Assembly (NCBI GenBank): GCA_031275825.1
Contig: JAISOH010000113.1
Span: 1 to 32,129 of the forward strand
Direction: 5' to 3'
Source of the DNA: Prevotellaceae bacterium
GTDB lineage: Bacteria; Bacteroidota; Bacteroidia; Bacteroidales; UBA932
DNA: 32,129 nucleotides
The position numbers were made by a program, and so were the translations under genes. A model generated the notes under the pieces. That model was not told the origin of the DNA. It was given only the letters and a program-made list of their open reading frames with translations, and ran no database searches. The first letter of the stretch is position 1. Each line of letters opens with the position of its first letter. This document shows positions 1 to 7,953 of this stretch, in pieces.

Positions 1-62
1 CCGTTCTTAATCAAATCATTACTGTGGCAATGCGGACATTGAATTTCTATTGTATGAATCAT
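1..62 (-). CDS. Partial transposase, N-terminal zinc ribbon (IS1-like)
   Basis: On the minus strand an ATG at 62 opens a frame that runs off the window edge. The 20 visible residues read MIHTIEIQCPHCHSNDLIKN, followed by a codon starting GG. The CPHC pair and the following SND..KNG pattern match the N-terminal zinc ribbon of IS1-type InsA transposases, which bind the element's inverted repeats. Only the first metal-binding pair is visible, so the family call rests on a short stretch. It is divergent from uvrB. Another zinc-ribbon protein is possible. Confidence 0.5.
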   Translation of the reverse strand, partial: MIHTIEIQCPHCHSNDLIKN

Positions 63-194
63 TACTTATTATTTTTTGCAAAGATACAAAATAATCCTGA
101 TAATTTAAGACACTATCCATAATTTTATAATACAGAATATAATGAACAAAAATATTTGTGAATTTTTTATTTTTAACTTTTTATTTTAAAATAT

Positions 195-202
195 TACTTT
201 TG
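195..202 (+). promoter_or_regulatory. Bacteroidota -7 promoter element before uvrB
   Basis: TACTTTTG at 195-202 fits the TAnnTTTG consensus of the phylum's primary sigma factor. It lies 21 bases before the uvrB ATG, so the leader would be very short. No convincing TTTG -33 box is seen at 19-21 bases upstream. Confidence 0.5.
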
Positions 203-223
203 CGCTTAATAATAATTACATAA

Positions 224-2245
224 ATGAATTTTGAACTGACAGCAAATTATAAACCCACAGGCGACCAGCCCGAAGCAATAAGGCAACTTGTCGAAAGCAT
301 CAATTCGGGCGAGAAATACAATACCTTGCTTGGCGTTACAGGTTCGGGAAAAACATTTACAATTGCCAATGTTATTGCACAGTTGAACAGACCTGCAATT
401 GTGCTTAGCCACAACAAAACGCTGGCTGCTCAACTTTACGGAGAATTTAAAAATTTTTTTCCGGATAACGCAGTCGAATATTTTGTATCGTATTACGATT
501 ATTATCAGCCTGAAGCCTATTTACCCATGAGCGATACATATATAGAAAAAGAATTACAGATAAACGAAGAAATAGACAAACTGCGCTTACGGGCAACATC
601 GGCTTTACTTTCTGGACGCCGCGATATTATTGTGGTTTCATCGGTTTCATGTCTGTATGGAATTGGCAATCCCGAAGATTTTTATTCCAATGCGATAAAA
701 ATAAAAAAAGGCGGCAAATTAAGCCGCAACAAACTTTTATATTCATTGATAGATGCTCTTTACACGCGTAACGACCTGGATTTGCATAAAGGAACGTTTC
801 GGGTAAAAGGCGACACTGTGGATATTGCCGTTGCTTATGGCGATTTTGTTTACAGAATAACATTTTTCGGAAATGAAGTCGAATATATCGAATCGCTTAA
901 TCTGTTTTCAAACAATGTTTTTGATACTCCCGAAGAAATTACGATTTTCCCGGCAAATATTTTTATAACGCCCAAAGAACGTTTGCATAAGGCATTAATG
1001 GAAATCGAAGATGATATGATAAAACAGGTAAATCATTTTAAGGTGCAGGGAAAAGACTTGGAAGCAAGACGTTTGCAAAAGAGGGTTGAAAATGATATTG
1101 AAATTATCCGCGAACTCGGATATTGTTCGGGAATTGAAAATTATTCCCGATATTTTGACGGAAGAAAGCCTGATACGCGACCGTTTTGCCTGTTTGATTA
1201 TTTCCCTGAAAATTTTATTACCGTTATCGACGAAAGCCATGTTACGCTTCCGCAAATCCATGCAATGTTTGGCGGCGACCGCGCACGCAAAAAAAATCTT
1301 GTAGATTATGGTTTTCGACTTCCGGCAGCGGTTGATAACCGTCCGCTGACATTTGAAGAATTTGAAAATATCACAGGACAAATAATTTATGTAAGCGCAA
1401 CGCCCGCCAAATATGAACTTGAAAAATCGCAGGGAATAATTGTCGAACAGCTTGTTCGCCCAACAGGTTTGCTCGACCCTCTGATAGATGTGCGACCAAC
1501 GCAAAATCAAATCGACAACCTTATTGAAGAAATAAATGCAAGAGTTGAACTTGACGAACGGGTTTTGGTTACAACGCTTACAAAACGAATGGCAGAAGAA
1601 CTTACAAACTATTTTGAAAAAATAAATATCCGTTGCCGATATATTCACTCGGATGTTGAAACTCTCGAACGCGTAGAAATTATGGAAGGTTTGAGACGCG
1701 GAAAGTTTGATGTACTTGTTGGCGTTAATTTATTGCGTGAAGGACTGGATTTGCCCGAAGTATCATTGGTTGCGATTCTCGACGCCGACAAGGAAGGATT
1801 TTTACGTTCGGCACGGTCGCTTACGCAAACAGCAGGCAGAGCGGCGCGAAATATCAATGGACGTGTAATAATGTACGCAGACACAATTACCGAATCCATG
1901 CAGCAAACCATTGACGAAACAAACCGCCGCCGCGAACGGCAATTAAAATATAACGAAGAACACAATATTTTACCGCGTCAAATACAGAAAAACAATAAAG
2001 GAATTTTCTCAAATCAGCCTTTGAATATTGAATACGGAGCATATATAGAACCTCAAAACGAAGAACTTGTTGCCGACCCCGTTGTAAAATATATGAGCAA
2101 ACCCGAAATACATAATGCTATAGCCCGAGCAAAACAGCAAATGGAAGATGCTGCAAAAAAACTCAATTTTACAGAAGCCATTCGCTGCCGAGACGAAATG
2201 TATGCCTTGCAAAAATTATTGAACGAAAAATTTGTACAGAAGTAA
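224..2245 (+). CDS. uvrB: Excinuclease ABC subunit UvrB
   Basis: This is the damage-verifying helicase-like subunit of nucleotide excision repair. UvrA delivers it to DNA and it then recruits UvrC for incision. The 673-residue protein is full length. The Walker A motif GVTGSGKT is at residues 37-44. The tyrosine-rich DNA-clamping hairpin begins at YYDYYQPEAYLP (91-102). The Walker B/DEAD-type DESH box is at about 336-339. Helicase motif VI appears as QTAGRAAR, and a UVR domain at the C-terminus (about 625-665) would contact UvrC. The ATG at 224 gives the usual MNFELTANYKPTGDQP start. It is separated from dprA by 139 bases that hold a promoter-like element. Confidence 0.98.
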   Translation: MNFELTANYKPTGDQPEAIRQLVESINSGEKYNTLLGVTGSGKTFTIANVIAQLNRPAIVLSHNKTLAAQLYGEFKNFFPDNAVEYFVSYYDYYQPEAYLPMSDTYIEKELQINEEIDKLRLRATSALLSGRRDIIVVSSVSCLYGIGNPEDFYSNAIKIKKGGKLSRNKLLYSLIDALYTRNDLDLHKGTFRVKGDTVDIAVAYGDFVYRITFFGNEVEYIESLNLFSNNVFDTPEEITIFPANIFITPKERLHKALMEIEDDMIKQVNHFKVQGKDLEARRLQKRVENDIEIIRELGYCSGIENYSRYFDGRKPDTRPFCLFDYFPENFITVIDESHVTLPQIHAMFGGDRARKKNLVDYGFRLPAAVDNRPLTFEEFENITGQIIYVSATPAKYELEKSQGIIVEQLVRPTGLLDPLIDVRPTQNQIDNLIEEINARVELDERVLVTTLTKRMAEELTNYFEKINIRCRYIHSDVETLERVEIMEGLRRGKFDVLVGVNLLREGLDLPEVSLVAILDADKEGFLRSARSLTQTAGRAARNINGRVIMYADTITESMQQTIDETNRRRERQLKYNEEHNILPRQIQKNNKGIFSNQPLNIEYGAYIEPQNEELVADPVVKYMSKPEIHNAIARAKQQMEDAAKKLNFTEAIRCRDEMYALQKLLNEKFVQK

Positions 2246-2355
2246 GAATACACATATAATTGGCAGTGCTGTTTATTTATATGACATACAGGTGTTTATA
2301 TTGTTTTAAATATTTTTTTAATTCCGGCTGCAGGTAATATTTTATAAAAAATTAC

Positions 2356-2363
2356 TACTTTTA
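2356..2363 (+). promoter_or_regulatory. -7-like promoter element before dprA
   Basis: TACTTTTA at 2356-2363 differs from TAnnTTTG only in the last base and lies 21 bases before the dprA ATG. The uvrB-dprA gap holds no clear terminator. Confidence 0.35.
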
Positions 2364-2384
2364 CGTGATATTTTGAAATAGATA

Positions 2385-3497
2385 ATGTTTTCCGAATTAC
2401 TAAAATATTATATAGCCATTGAACTTATTCCGAATGTAGGCAGCATTACGGCAAAAAAACTTATTGCCTGTTGCGGAGGTGTTGACGCTGTTTTTTTAGA
2501 AAAGAAATCATCAATAAGCAAAATTCCGGGAATAGGGAATGTGCTTGTCGATTCCATTTTGACAAAACGCGACGAAGCTTTGAAAATAGCGGAAATCGAA
2601 ATGAATTTTATAGAAAAAAACGGAATAAAAACATTTGTTTATACCGAAAAAGATTATCCTAAACGGCTGCATGCCTGCGATGACAGTCCTGTTGTGTTTT
2701 TTTCAAAAGGAGATGTTGATTTCAATCATAAAAAAATTTTGAGCGTTGTAGGTACTCGCAAAGCCACAGATTACGGAACGGAACTGTGCAGGAAAATTAT
2801 TTTCGATTTGGCTGTAAGGCATAAACCTGTTATAGTCAGCGGACTTGCTTACGGAATTGATGTATGCGCTCATAAAGCCGCTTTGCAAAACGGACTGAAA
2901 ACAATAGCCGTAATGGGAACAGGATTAAATATTATTTATCCTTTTACTCATAAAAACATTGCAAATCAAATATCCCTGCAAGGCGCACTGATTACCGATT
3001 TTACATCGCAATCAATATTTGACAGAAAAAATTTTTTAAGCCGAAACAGAATAATCGCAGGACTTGCAGATGCAACGATTGTTGTAGAATCGGGTAAAAA
3101 AGGCGGCGCTCTTGTTACTGCCGACATAGCCGTATCCTACAATCGCGATGTGATGACGTTTCCGGCTCGCGTTGGAGATGAATATTCCGCAGGTTGCAAC
3201 TGGCTTATAAAAACACATAAAGCAGCTTTGATTGAAAATATAAAAGATATTGAATACATTTTAGGATGGATGTCAAAAGACGATGAACCTAAACAGTTAC
3301 CATTGTTTGACGCTCTTAACGAAAAAGAAATGCAGATAATAAATCATCTTAAAAATACCGATATTGATACAATAGACAATATTTTACACGAAATAAAAAT
3401 CCCAATGTCTCAATTATCGGCAACGCTTTTAACGCTTGAACTTGGAGGATATATAAAAAGCCACCCCGGCAAATCGTATTCACTGAAAAAAATATAA
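2385..3497 (+). CDS. dprA: DNA-processing protein DprA (Smf family)
   Basis: DprA binds incoming single-stranded DNA and loads RecA during natural transformation. It is conserved even in species not known to be competent. The 370-residue protein has an N-terminal helix-hairpin-helix region (about 10-70, with GSITAKKL and IPGIGNVL). A Rossmann-like core follows at about 110-310, carrying VGTRKATDYG, SGLAYGIDVCAHKAAL, MGTGLNIIYP and FLSRNRIIAGLA. A small winged-helix-like domain lies at about 315-370. The core motifs GTR, SGxAxGID and RNR are intact. It is followed after 11 bases by tatD, so the two are probably co-transcribed. Confidence 0.97.
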   Translation: MFSELLKYYIAIELIPNVGSITAKKLIACCGGVDAVFLEKKSSISKIPGIGNVLVDSILTKRDEALKIAEIEMNFIEKNGIKTFVYTEKDYPKRLHACDDSPVVFFSKGDVDFNHKKILSVVGTRKATDYGTELCRKIIFDLAVRHKPVIVSGLAYGIDVCAHKAALQNGLKTIAVMGTGLNIIYPFTHKNIANQISLQGALITDFTSQSIFDRKNFLSRNRIIAGLADATIVVESGKKGGALVTADIAVSYNRDVMTFPARVGDEYSAGCNWLIKTHKAALIENIKDIEYILGWMSKDDEPKQLPLFDALNEKEMQIINHLKNTDIDTIDNILHEIKIPMSQLSATLLTLELGGYIKSHPGKSYSLKKI

Positions 3498-3508
3498 AAA
3501 ACAAAAAA

Positions 3509-4291
3509 ATGACAGATACGCACACGCATTTATATTTGGAAGAATTTGACAGCGATTTTAATGAAACCATTGACAGGGCTGAACTTGCAGGCGTTGATAC
3601 TTTTATTTTTCCTGCAATAGAAAAATCCTTGTTTGAAAAAATGATGTCGGCGCATTTGCGTTATCCCCAAAAAATATTTTTAGCAACAGGCTTGCATCCC
3701 ACATCCGTTCAAGAAAAAACATACAAACAGGAACTTGATTTTGTGAAAAAAACCGTTAAAAATTTTCCCTTTGTCGCCATTGGCGAAACAGGAATTGATT
3801 GTTACTGGACAACAGAAAATATCGTTTGGCAAAGGCTGGCTTTTGAGCGCCAGATTGAAATTGCCGGCGAATATAATTTACCTGTAATTATTCACGCAAG
3901 AAATTCGTTTGATGAAATATTTGCAATTCTTGACAAACGCAGCGATTTGAAAGTACGCGGCATTTTTCATGCATTTTCAGGAACTGTAAACGATTACGAA
4001 AAAATAAAATCATACAAAAGTTTTTTATTCGGACTGGGCGGAATAATAACATTCAAAAATTCGGGAATGACATCTGTTGTAGAAAAAATGTCACTGGACG
4101 AAATTGTTCTCGAAACCGATTCGCCTTATTTGACGCCTGCGCCGTTTAGAGGAAAACGCAACGAAAGCGCAAACCTTGTTTTAATTGCAAAAAAATTAGC
4201 GGAAATAAAAAACACAAGCATGGAAAATATTTCGGTGCAAACAGCGTTAAATGCAAAAAAACTGTTTTTTAATACCCAAAACAGCCAATAA
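3509..4291 (+). CDS. tatD: TatD-family metal-dependent hydrolase (DNase)
   Basis: This is a TIM-barrel hydrolase of the TatD family; characterised members are 3'-5' exonucleases or D-aminoacyl-tRNA-type hydrolases. The 260 residues match the normal family length. Metal-binding signatures are visible in order: TDTHTHLY at the N-terminus (H5 and H7), GETGID with the bridging glutamate, IIHAR, FHAFSGT, and ETDSPYLTP with the catalytic aspartate. It starts 11 bases after dprA, so an operon is likely. The start is fixed by the MTDTHTH motif. The exact substrate cannot be read from sequence. Confidence 0.95.
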   Translation: MTDTHTHLYLEEFDSDFNETIDRAELAGVDTFIFPAIEKSLFEKMMSAHLRYPQKIFLATGLHPTSVQEKTYKQELDFVKKTVKNFPFVAIGETGIDCYWTTENIVWQRLAFERQIEIAGEYNLPVIIHARNSFDEIFAILDKRSDLKVRGIFHAFSGTVNDYEKIKSYKSFLFGLGGIITFKNSGMTSVVEKMSLDEIVLETDSPYLTPAPFRGKRNESANLVLIAKKLAEIKNTSMENISVQTALNAKKLFFNTQNSQ

Positions 4292-4422
4292 AACAGAAAA
4301 AATGATAATTATTTGTTATTTAAAACATTGTCGTTTGAATTTTTATGCCAATAAATAGCAGGCTATTATGAATATTTATTATAAAATTAATATTGAAAAT
4401 TATTTTTTTCACAATTTATTTG

Positions 4423-4430
4423 TACTTTCG
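4423..4430 (+). promoter_or_regulatory. -7-like promoter element before ansA
   Basis: TACTTTCG at 4423-4430 matches TAnnTTTG at all but one position. It lies 26 bases before the ansA start in a 165-base gap after tatD. No clear -33 box. Confidence 0.4.
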
Positions 4431-4456
4431 CACGGTAAAATCGTCAATAATAAATA

Positions 4457-5479
4457 ATGAACACATCAATACTCGTAATATATACAGGCGGAACAATAGG
4501 AATGAAGCAAAACGTAAAAACCGGCGCTCTCGCTCCATTTGACTTCAGCGGAATAGAAAGAGAAGTTCCCGAATTAAAAAAAATCAAATATAAATTAGAT
4601 ACTCACTCATTCAAAAATCCCATAGATTCTTCCGATGTCGACCCTTCGTTTTGGGCAAACATTGCAACAATTATAAAAAACAATTACGATTTATATGACG
4701 GATTTGTAATTCTTCATGGAACGGACACAATGTCGTATTCGGCATCGGCATTGAGTTTTATGCTGGAAAATTTGAACAAACCCGTAATTTTCACAGGTGC
4801 ACAATTACCAATAGATTCGGTTCGTGCCGATGGAAGAGAAAATATTTTGGCGGCAATAGAAATAGCAGCATCGCAACAAAACGGAAAGCCAACAGTTCCC
4901 GAAGTTTGTATATTCTTTGAAAACAAACTGTTTCGAGGAAACAGAACGACAAAACACAGCGCTGAAGATTTTAACGCATTTCGTTCATATAATTATCCCG
5001 TACTGGCAGAATCGGGAGTTGAAATCAAATATAATTTGCCTGCAATAGCAAAGCCAAAATCAAATAAAGTGTTAAAAATTTATACCGAAATGGACACATC
5101 GGTTACAGGATTAAAAATTTTTCCGGGAATAAACTGTGATTTTATTGATAATATATTGAATATAAAAGGATTGAAGGGCATCGTAATTGAAACTTTCGGT
5201 TCGGGAAATACGCCTACATCCGAAAAATTTTTGGCAAAATTTAAAGAGGCAACAGACAAGGGTTTAATAGTGCTAAACATTACTCAATGTCAAGTGGGGC
5301 ATGTGGAAATGGAACATTATGAAGCAGGGATTTTGTTCAAAAAAACAGGAGTAGTTTGTGGAAAGGATATGACATTTGAAGCCGCAATAACAAAATTATC
5401 ATTCTTGTTGGCTAATAATAAGTCAGTTACAGTCATAAAAGAAAAATTGCAAAAATCATTACGAGGAGAAATTTCTTAA
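4457..5479 (+). CDS. ansA: Type I (cytoplasmic) L-asparaginase
   Basis: It hydrolyses asparagine to aspartate and ammonia. The 340-residue protein has the amidohydrolase signature YTGGTIGM at residues 9-16, with the nucleophilic threonine T13. The second catalytic motif is LHGTDTMSYSASAL (Thr-Asp pair). FTGAQLPIDSVRADGREN and FRGNRTTK are typical of AnsA rather than the secreted type II enzyme. There is no signal peptide, which supports a cytoplasmic location. It stands alone between its own promoter element and the exbB operon. Confidence 0.96.
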   Translation: MNTSILVIYTGGTIGMKQNVKTGALAPFDFSGIEREVPELKKIKYKLDTHSFKNPIDSSDVDPSFWANIATIIKNNYDLYDGFVILHGTDTMSYSASALSFMLENLNKPVIFTGAQLPIDSVRADGRENILAAIEIAASQQNGKPTVPEVCIFFENKLFRGNRTTKHSAEDFNAFRSYNYPVLAESGVEIKYNLPAIAKPKSNKVLKIYTEMDTSVTGLKIFPGINCDFIDNILNIKGLKGIVIETFGSGNTPTSEKFLAKFKEATDKGLIVLNITQCQVGHVEMEHYEAGILFKKTGVVCGKDMTFEAAITKLSFLLANNKSVTVIKEKLQKSLRGEIS

Positions 5480-5483
5480 ATAT

Positions 5484-5516
5484 TTTGTTGTAATAAAAAA
5501 ATTTTTTGTAATTTGG
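5484..5516 (+). promoter_or_regulatory. Probable promoter of the exbB operon
   Basis: TTTG at 5484-5487 is followed after 21 bases by TAATTTGG at 5509-5516. This is close to the Bacteroidota TTTG-N19-21-TAnnTTTG layout, with one mismatch in the -7 box. Transcription would start about 95 bases before exbB, giving a long, very A-rich leader. Confidence 0.45.
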
Positions 5517-5618
5517 CGACCTCAAATTGAAGATAAAGTGATAAAAATAAAATTTTAAAATAAATATTTGAAATTAATAAAAAACAAAAAAATTAAAAAA
5601 AATTAAATTTAAAGAGCC

Positions 5619-6338
5619 ATGAAAAAACTATTTATGTTTTTAGCAGCAGCAGGAACATCCGCTGTTGCAAATTTAGCAATCGCAGAAGAAGTAGCAGAAA
5701 CTGCAGTTCCTTTGCATCAAACACTTAAGAAAAACTTTATCGATGGGGGACCATTGTTTATGACCCCGATTATTGTGTGTCTTATTCTGGGTTTGGCATT
5801 TATAATCGAAAGGATTATTTATCTTAATCTGGCAGACAAAAACACAAAAAAACTTGTTGACGATGTTGAAACGGCGCTGGAACACGGTGGCGTTGAAGCA
5901 GCAAAAGATCTTTGCCGCGATACACGCGGACCCGTTGCAAGTATTTTTTATCAAGGTCTTGACCGTGCAGGCGAAGGCGTTGAAATGGTAGAAAAAGCCG
6001 TTGTCAATTATGGCGGAGTGCAAATGGGTAAATTAGAAAGCAACCTGTCGTGGATAGCCTTGTTTATCGCAATTTCGCCTTCATTGGGATTTTTGGGAAC
6101 AGTTATCGGTATGGTGCAGGCATTCAACGCTATTGAGCAGGCAGGTCAGATTTCTCCGACAGTTGTTGCAGGCGGTATGAAAGTCGCTCTTATTACTACT
6201 GTTGCCGGTCTTATTGTTGCTATTATTCTTCAACTTTTCTACAACTACATTCTTGCAAAAATCGACAGCATTGTCAATAAAATGGAAGATGCATCAATTA
6301 CGCTTGTAGATCTGGTTATAAAAAATAAAAACAAATAA
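5619..6338 (+). CDS. exbB: MotA/TolQ/ExbB-family proton channel protein
   Basis: This is an inner-membrane proton channel subunit that energises an outer-membrane or envelope process with ExbD-type partners. The 239 residues carry a hydrophobic, signal-like N-terminus (about 1-22). TM1 is near 46-69, followed by a cytoplasmic loop rich in charged residues. TM2 is near 141-169 (SPSLGFLGTVIGMVQAF) and TM3 near 180-212 (GGMKVALITTVAGLIVAI). Those two conserved threonine- and glycine-rich helices define the family. It is the first gene of a four-gene run with gaps of 5, 24 and 15 bases. ExbB, TolQ and a gliding or TonB-type role cannot be separated from sequence alone. Confidence 0.92.
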   Translation: MKKLFMFLAAAGTSAVANLAIAEEVAETAVPLHQTLKKNFIDGGPLFMTPIIVCLILGLAFIIERIIYLNLADKNTKKLVDDVETALEHGGVEAAKDLCRDTRGPVASIFYQGLDRAGEGVEMVEKAVVNYGGVQMGKLESNLSWIALFIAISPSLGFLGTVIGMVQAFNAIEQAGQISPTVVAGGMKVALITTVAGLIVAIILQLFYNYILAKIDSIVNKMEDASITLVDLVIKNKNK

Positions 6339-6343
6339 TAATC

Positions 6344-6796
6344 ATGTCAAGGAAAACATTAAATATAATAACAATAGTCCTGTTTGTTGTTTCTATTATT
6401 ATAGGTATTTTTACATTTATTAATGCCACAGCAATAGAAGCCGGAGAATCGGGATTATTAAATCCGCTGTTCTACTGGACGCTTGTGCTGCTCATTGTTA
6501 CAGTGGCTTTGGCATTACTGTTGCCGCTTCCGGCAATAATTAAAAACCCGAAGTCGTTGAAACGAACACTGTTTGTTCTTGCAGGAATTGTTGTTGCAGT
6601 CGGCATAGTTTATGTTTTGTCGATAGGTTCACCCAAAGGCGAAGAGATAATGAAAACGCTAACGCCTATACAGCAGGACGAATACAGTTCAAATTTTCTT
6701 GTTGCAAATATAAATATAATTGCAGCTGAAATAGGACTGGTATTGGCAATAGTTGCCGTTTTATGGTCAGCTATTAAAGGAATTGTTAGAAAATAA
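6344..6796 (+). CDS. Small polytopic membrane protein within the exbB-exbD cluster
   Basis: The function is not recognised. The 150 residues contain four predicted membrane helices: about 7-28, 42-66, 74-94 and 121-146. Short charged linkers (KNPKSLKRT and SPKGEEIMKTLTPIQQDE) connect them, and the protein ends in a basic tail, IKGIVRK. It begins 5 bases after exbB and is followed 24 bases later by exbD, so it is almost certainly translated with the channel. I infer that it is an accessory or assembly subunit of this ExbBD-type complex. It shows no ExbD aspartate motif and is not a second ExbB. Confidence 0.8.
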   Translation: MSRKTLNIITIVLFVVSIIIGIFTFINATAIEAGESGLLNPLFYWTLVLLIVTVALALLLPLPAIIKNPKSLKRTLFVLAGIVVAVGIVYVLSIGSPKGEEIMKTLTPIQQDEYSSNFLVANINIIAAEIGLVLAIVAVLWSAIKGIVRK

Positions 6797-6820
6797 ATTT
6801 TGTAAAAAAAGAAAACAATT

Positions 6821-7411
6821 ATGGCAAGAAAAAAGAAAGAAATGCCCGATTTGAACGGCGCCGGTATGTCCGACATATCGTTTCTTTTGCTTTGCTTCTT
6901 TTTGATGACGTCCAGCATGGATCAAAGTATGGGAATACATCGCGTTTTGCCGCCCATACCACCGGAAGACCAAAAAGTGCCGGAAAATCAGATTAAAGGA
7001 CACAACGTATTACAGGTTCTTGTTGATGGTCAGGACAGGCTTTCTGTAAATGCAAGAATAACGGATTTAAATGATTTAAAAGAGGCAGCTAAAGAATTTA
7101 TTCTCAATCCCAACAATGATCCATCAAAATCAAGTAAAAAAGAAGAAGACATACCGGGCGTAGGAATGTATCCGGTATCAGAAGCAGTTATTTCATTGCA
7201 AAACGTACGCAGTACAAGTTATGAAGCATATTTGCGAGTACAAAACGAACTGACCAAAGCGTATAACGAATTACGCGACGAAGCAGCACGTGAAATATTC
7301 GGCAGAAAATTTGCAGACCTGAACGAAACGCAACGCGATGCAATTACTAAAATATACAAGCAAAGAATATCGGAATCGCCACCGAAAGATACCCGTAAAA
7401 ACAGAAAATAA
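6821..7411 (+). CDS. exbD: ExbD/TolR-family protein, first copy
   Basis: This is a single-span partner of the ExbB channel. The transmembrane helix at about 16-34 (GAGMSDISFLLLCFFLMTSS) carries the proton-relay aspartate D18. The periplasmic part is long for the family (196 residues in total). It contains LQVLVDGQDRLSVN, the usual beta-strand region, then an insert with an acidic-basic patch (SKKEEDIPG) near 106-115 and a basic tail. The paralogue 15 bases downstream is shorter, so the two probably form a heteromeric ExbD pair. The start is supported by the basic MARKKKEMPD leader typical of these proteins. Confidence 0.92.
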   Translation: MARKKKEMPDLNGAGMSDISFLLLCFFLMTSSMDQSMGIHRVLPPIPPEDQKVPENQIKGHNVLQVLVDGQDRLSVNARITDLNDLKEAAKEFILNPNNDPSKSSKKEEDIPGVGMYPVSEAVISLQNVRSTSYEAYLRVQNELTKAYNELRDEAAREIFGRKFADLNETQRDAITKIYKQRISESPPKDTRKNRK

Positions 7412-7412
7412 T

Positions 7413-7420
7413 AAGGAGGA
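7413..7420 (+). promoter_or_regulatory. Strong Shine-Dalgarno before the second exbD
   Basis: AAGGAGGA at 7413-7420 lies 6 bases before the ATG at 7427 and begins right after the upstream gene's stop. Canonical ribosome binding sites are rare in this window, where most starts have only A-rich leaders. This one is therefore notable and fixes the start. Confidence 0.75.
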
Positions 7421-7426
7421 ATTACA

Positions 7427-7891
7427 ATGGCAAAATTTACAGGCAAAAAAGGTAAAAAACTTGCAGGATTCAGCACAGCATCAATGGGCGACATTGTGTT
7501 TATCCTGTTATTCTTTTTTATGGTAACAACAACAATGCGTGAAAGCGAAGTAAAAGTTAGAACGGATGTGCCGAAGGCTTCGGAAGTTGCAAAACTGGAT
7601 AGAAAAGACCTTACGGTTTATATTAACATAGGTCCTCCCATTGCATCCGAACAGGCAAGATACGGCACGGATACGCGTATTCAGTTAAACGATTCCTTTA
7701 AAACCGTTGACGATATTCGTAACTTTATAGCCGCCTTTCGCGAAGGATTGGATGAAAAAGACCGTCCGTATATGACAACAGCCCTTAAAATTGATAAGGA
7801 AACAAAAATGGGAGTCGTATCGGATGTAAAAGAAGAATTAAGACGCTGTCAGGCATTAAAAATTATGTACAATGCTCTTAAATCGGAATAA
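7427..7891 (+). CDS. exbD: ExbD/TolR-family protein, second copy
   Basis: This second ExbD-like subunit has 154 residues. The basic N-terminus (MAKFTGKKGKKLAG) is followed by the membrane helix at about 18-36 (SMGDIVFILLFFFMVTTT), with the proton-relay aspartate D22. The periplasmic domain includes DLTVYINIGPP and the KTVDDIRNFIAAFRE helix, and ends in the family-like VVSDVKEELRRCQALKIMYNA segment. It is the last gene of the operon, with a strong terminator 17 bases after the stop. No TonB gene lies beside it, so the energy-receiving partner is encoded elsewhere. Confidence 0.92.
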   Translation: MAKFTGKKGKKLAGFSTASMGDIVFILLFFFMVTTTMRESEVKVRTDVPKASEVAKLDRKDLTVYINIGPPIASEQARYGTDTRIQLNDSFKTVDDIRNFIAAFREGLDEKDRPYMTTALKIDKETKMGVVSDVKEELRRCQALKIMYNALKSE

Positions 7892-7907
7892 AATTAAGTT
7901 ATACAAT

Positions 7908-7938
7908 AAAAGAGGTGCATGCGCACCTCTTTTTTTTT
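7908..7938 (+). terminator. Intrinsic terminator after the exbB operon
   Basis: AGAGGTGC (7911-7918) and GCACCTCT (7923-7930) form a perfect 8-bp stem around an ATGC loop. Flanking A and T bases extend it, and a run of T follows to 7938. It ends only 15 bases before the phosphatase start codon. Confidence 0.9.
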
Positions 7939-7953
7939 CAGATTAAAATAATA

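Noticed and set aside
7915-7953. Upstream ATG for the alkaline phosphatase
   Set aside because: It lies in the loop of the terminator hairpin and would add residues before a perfect signal peptide.
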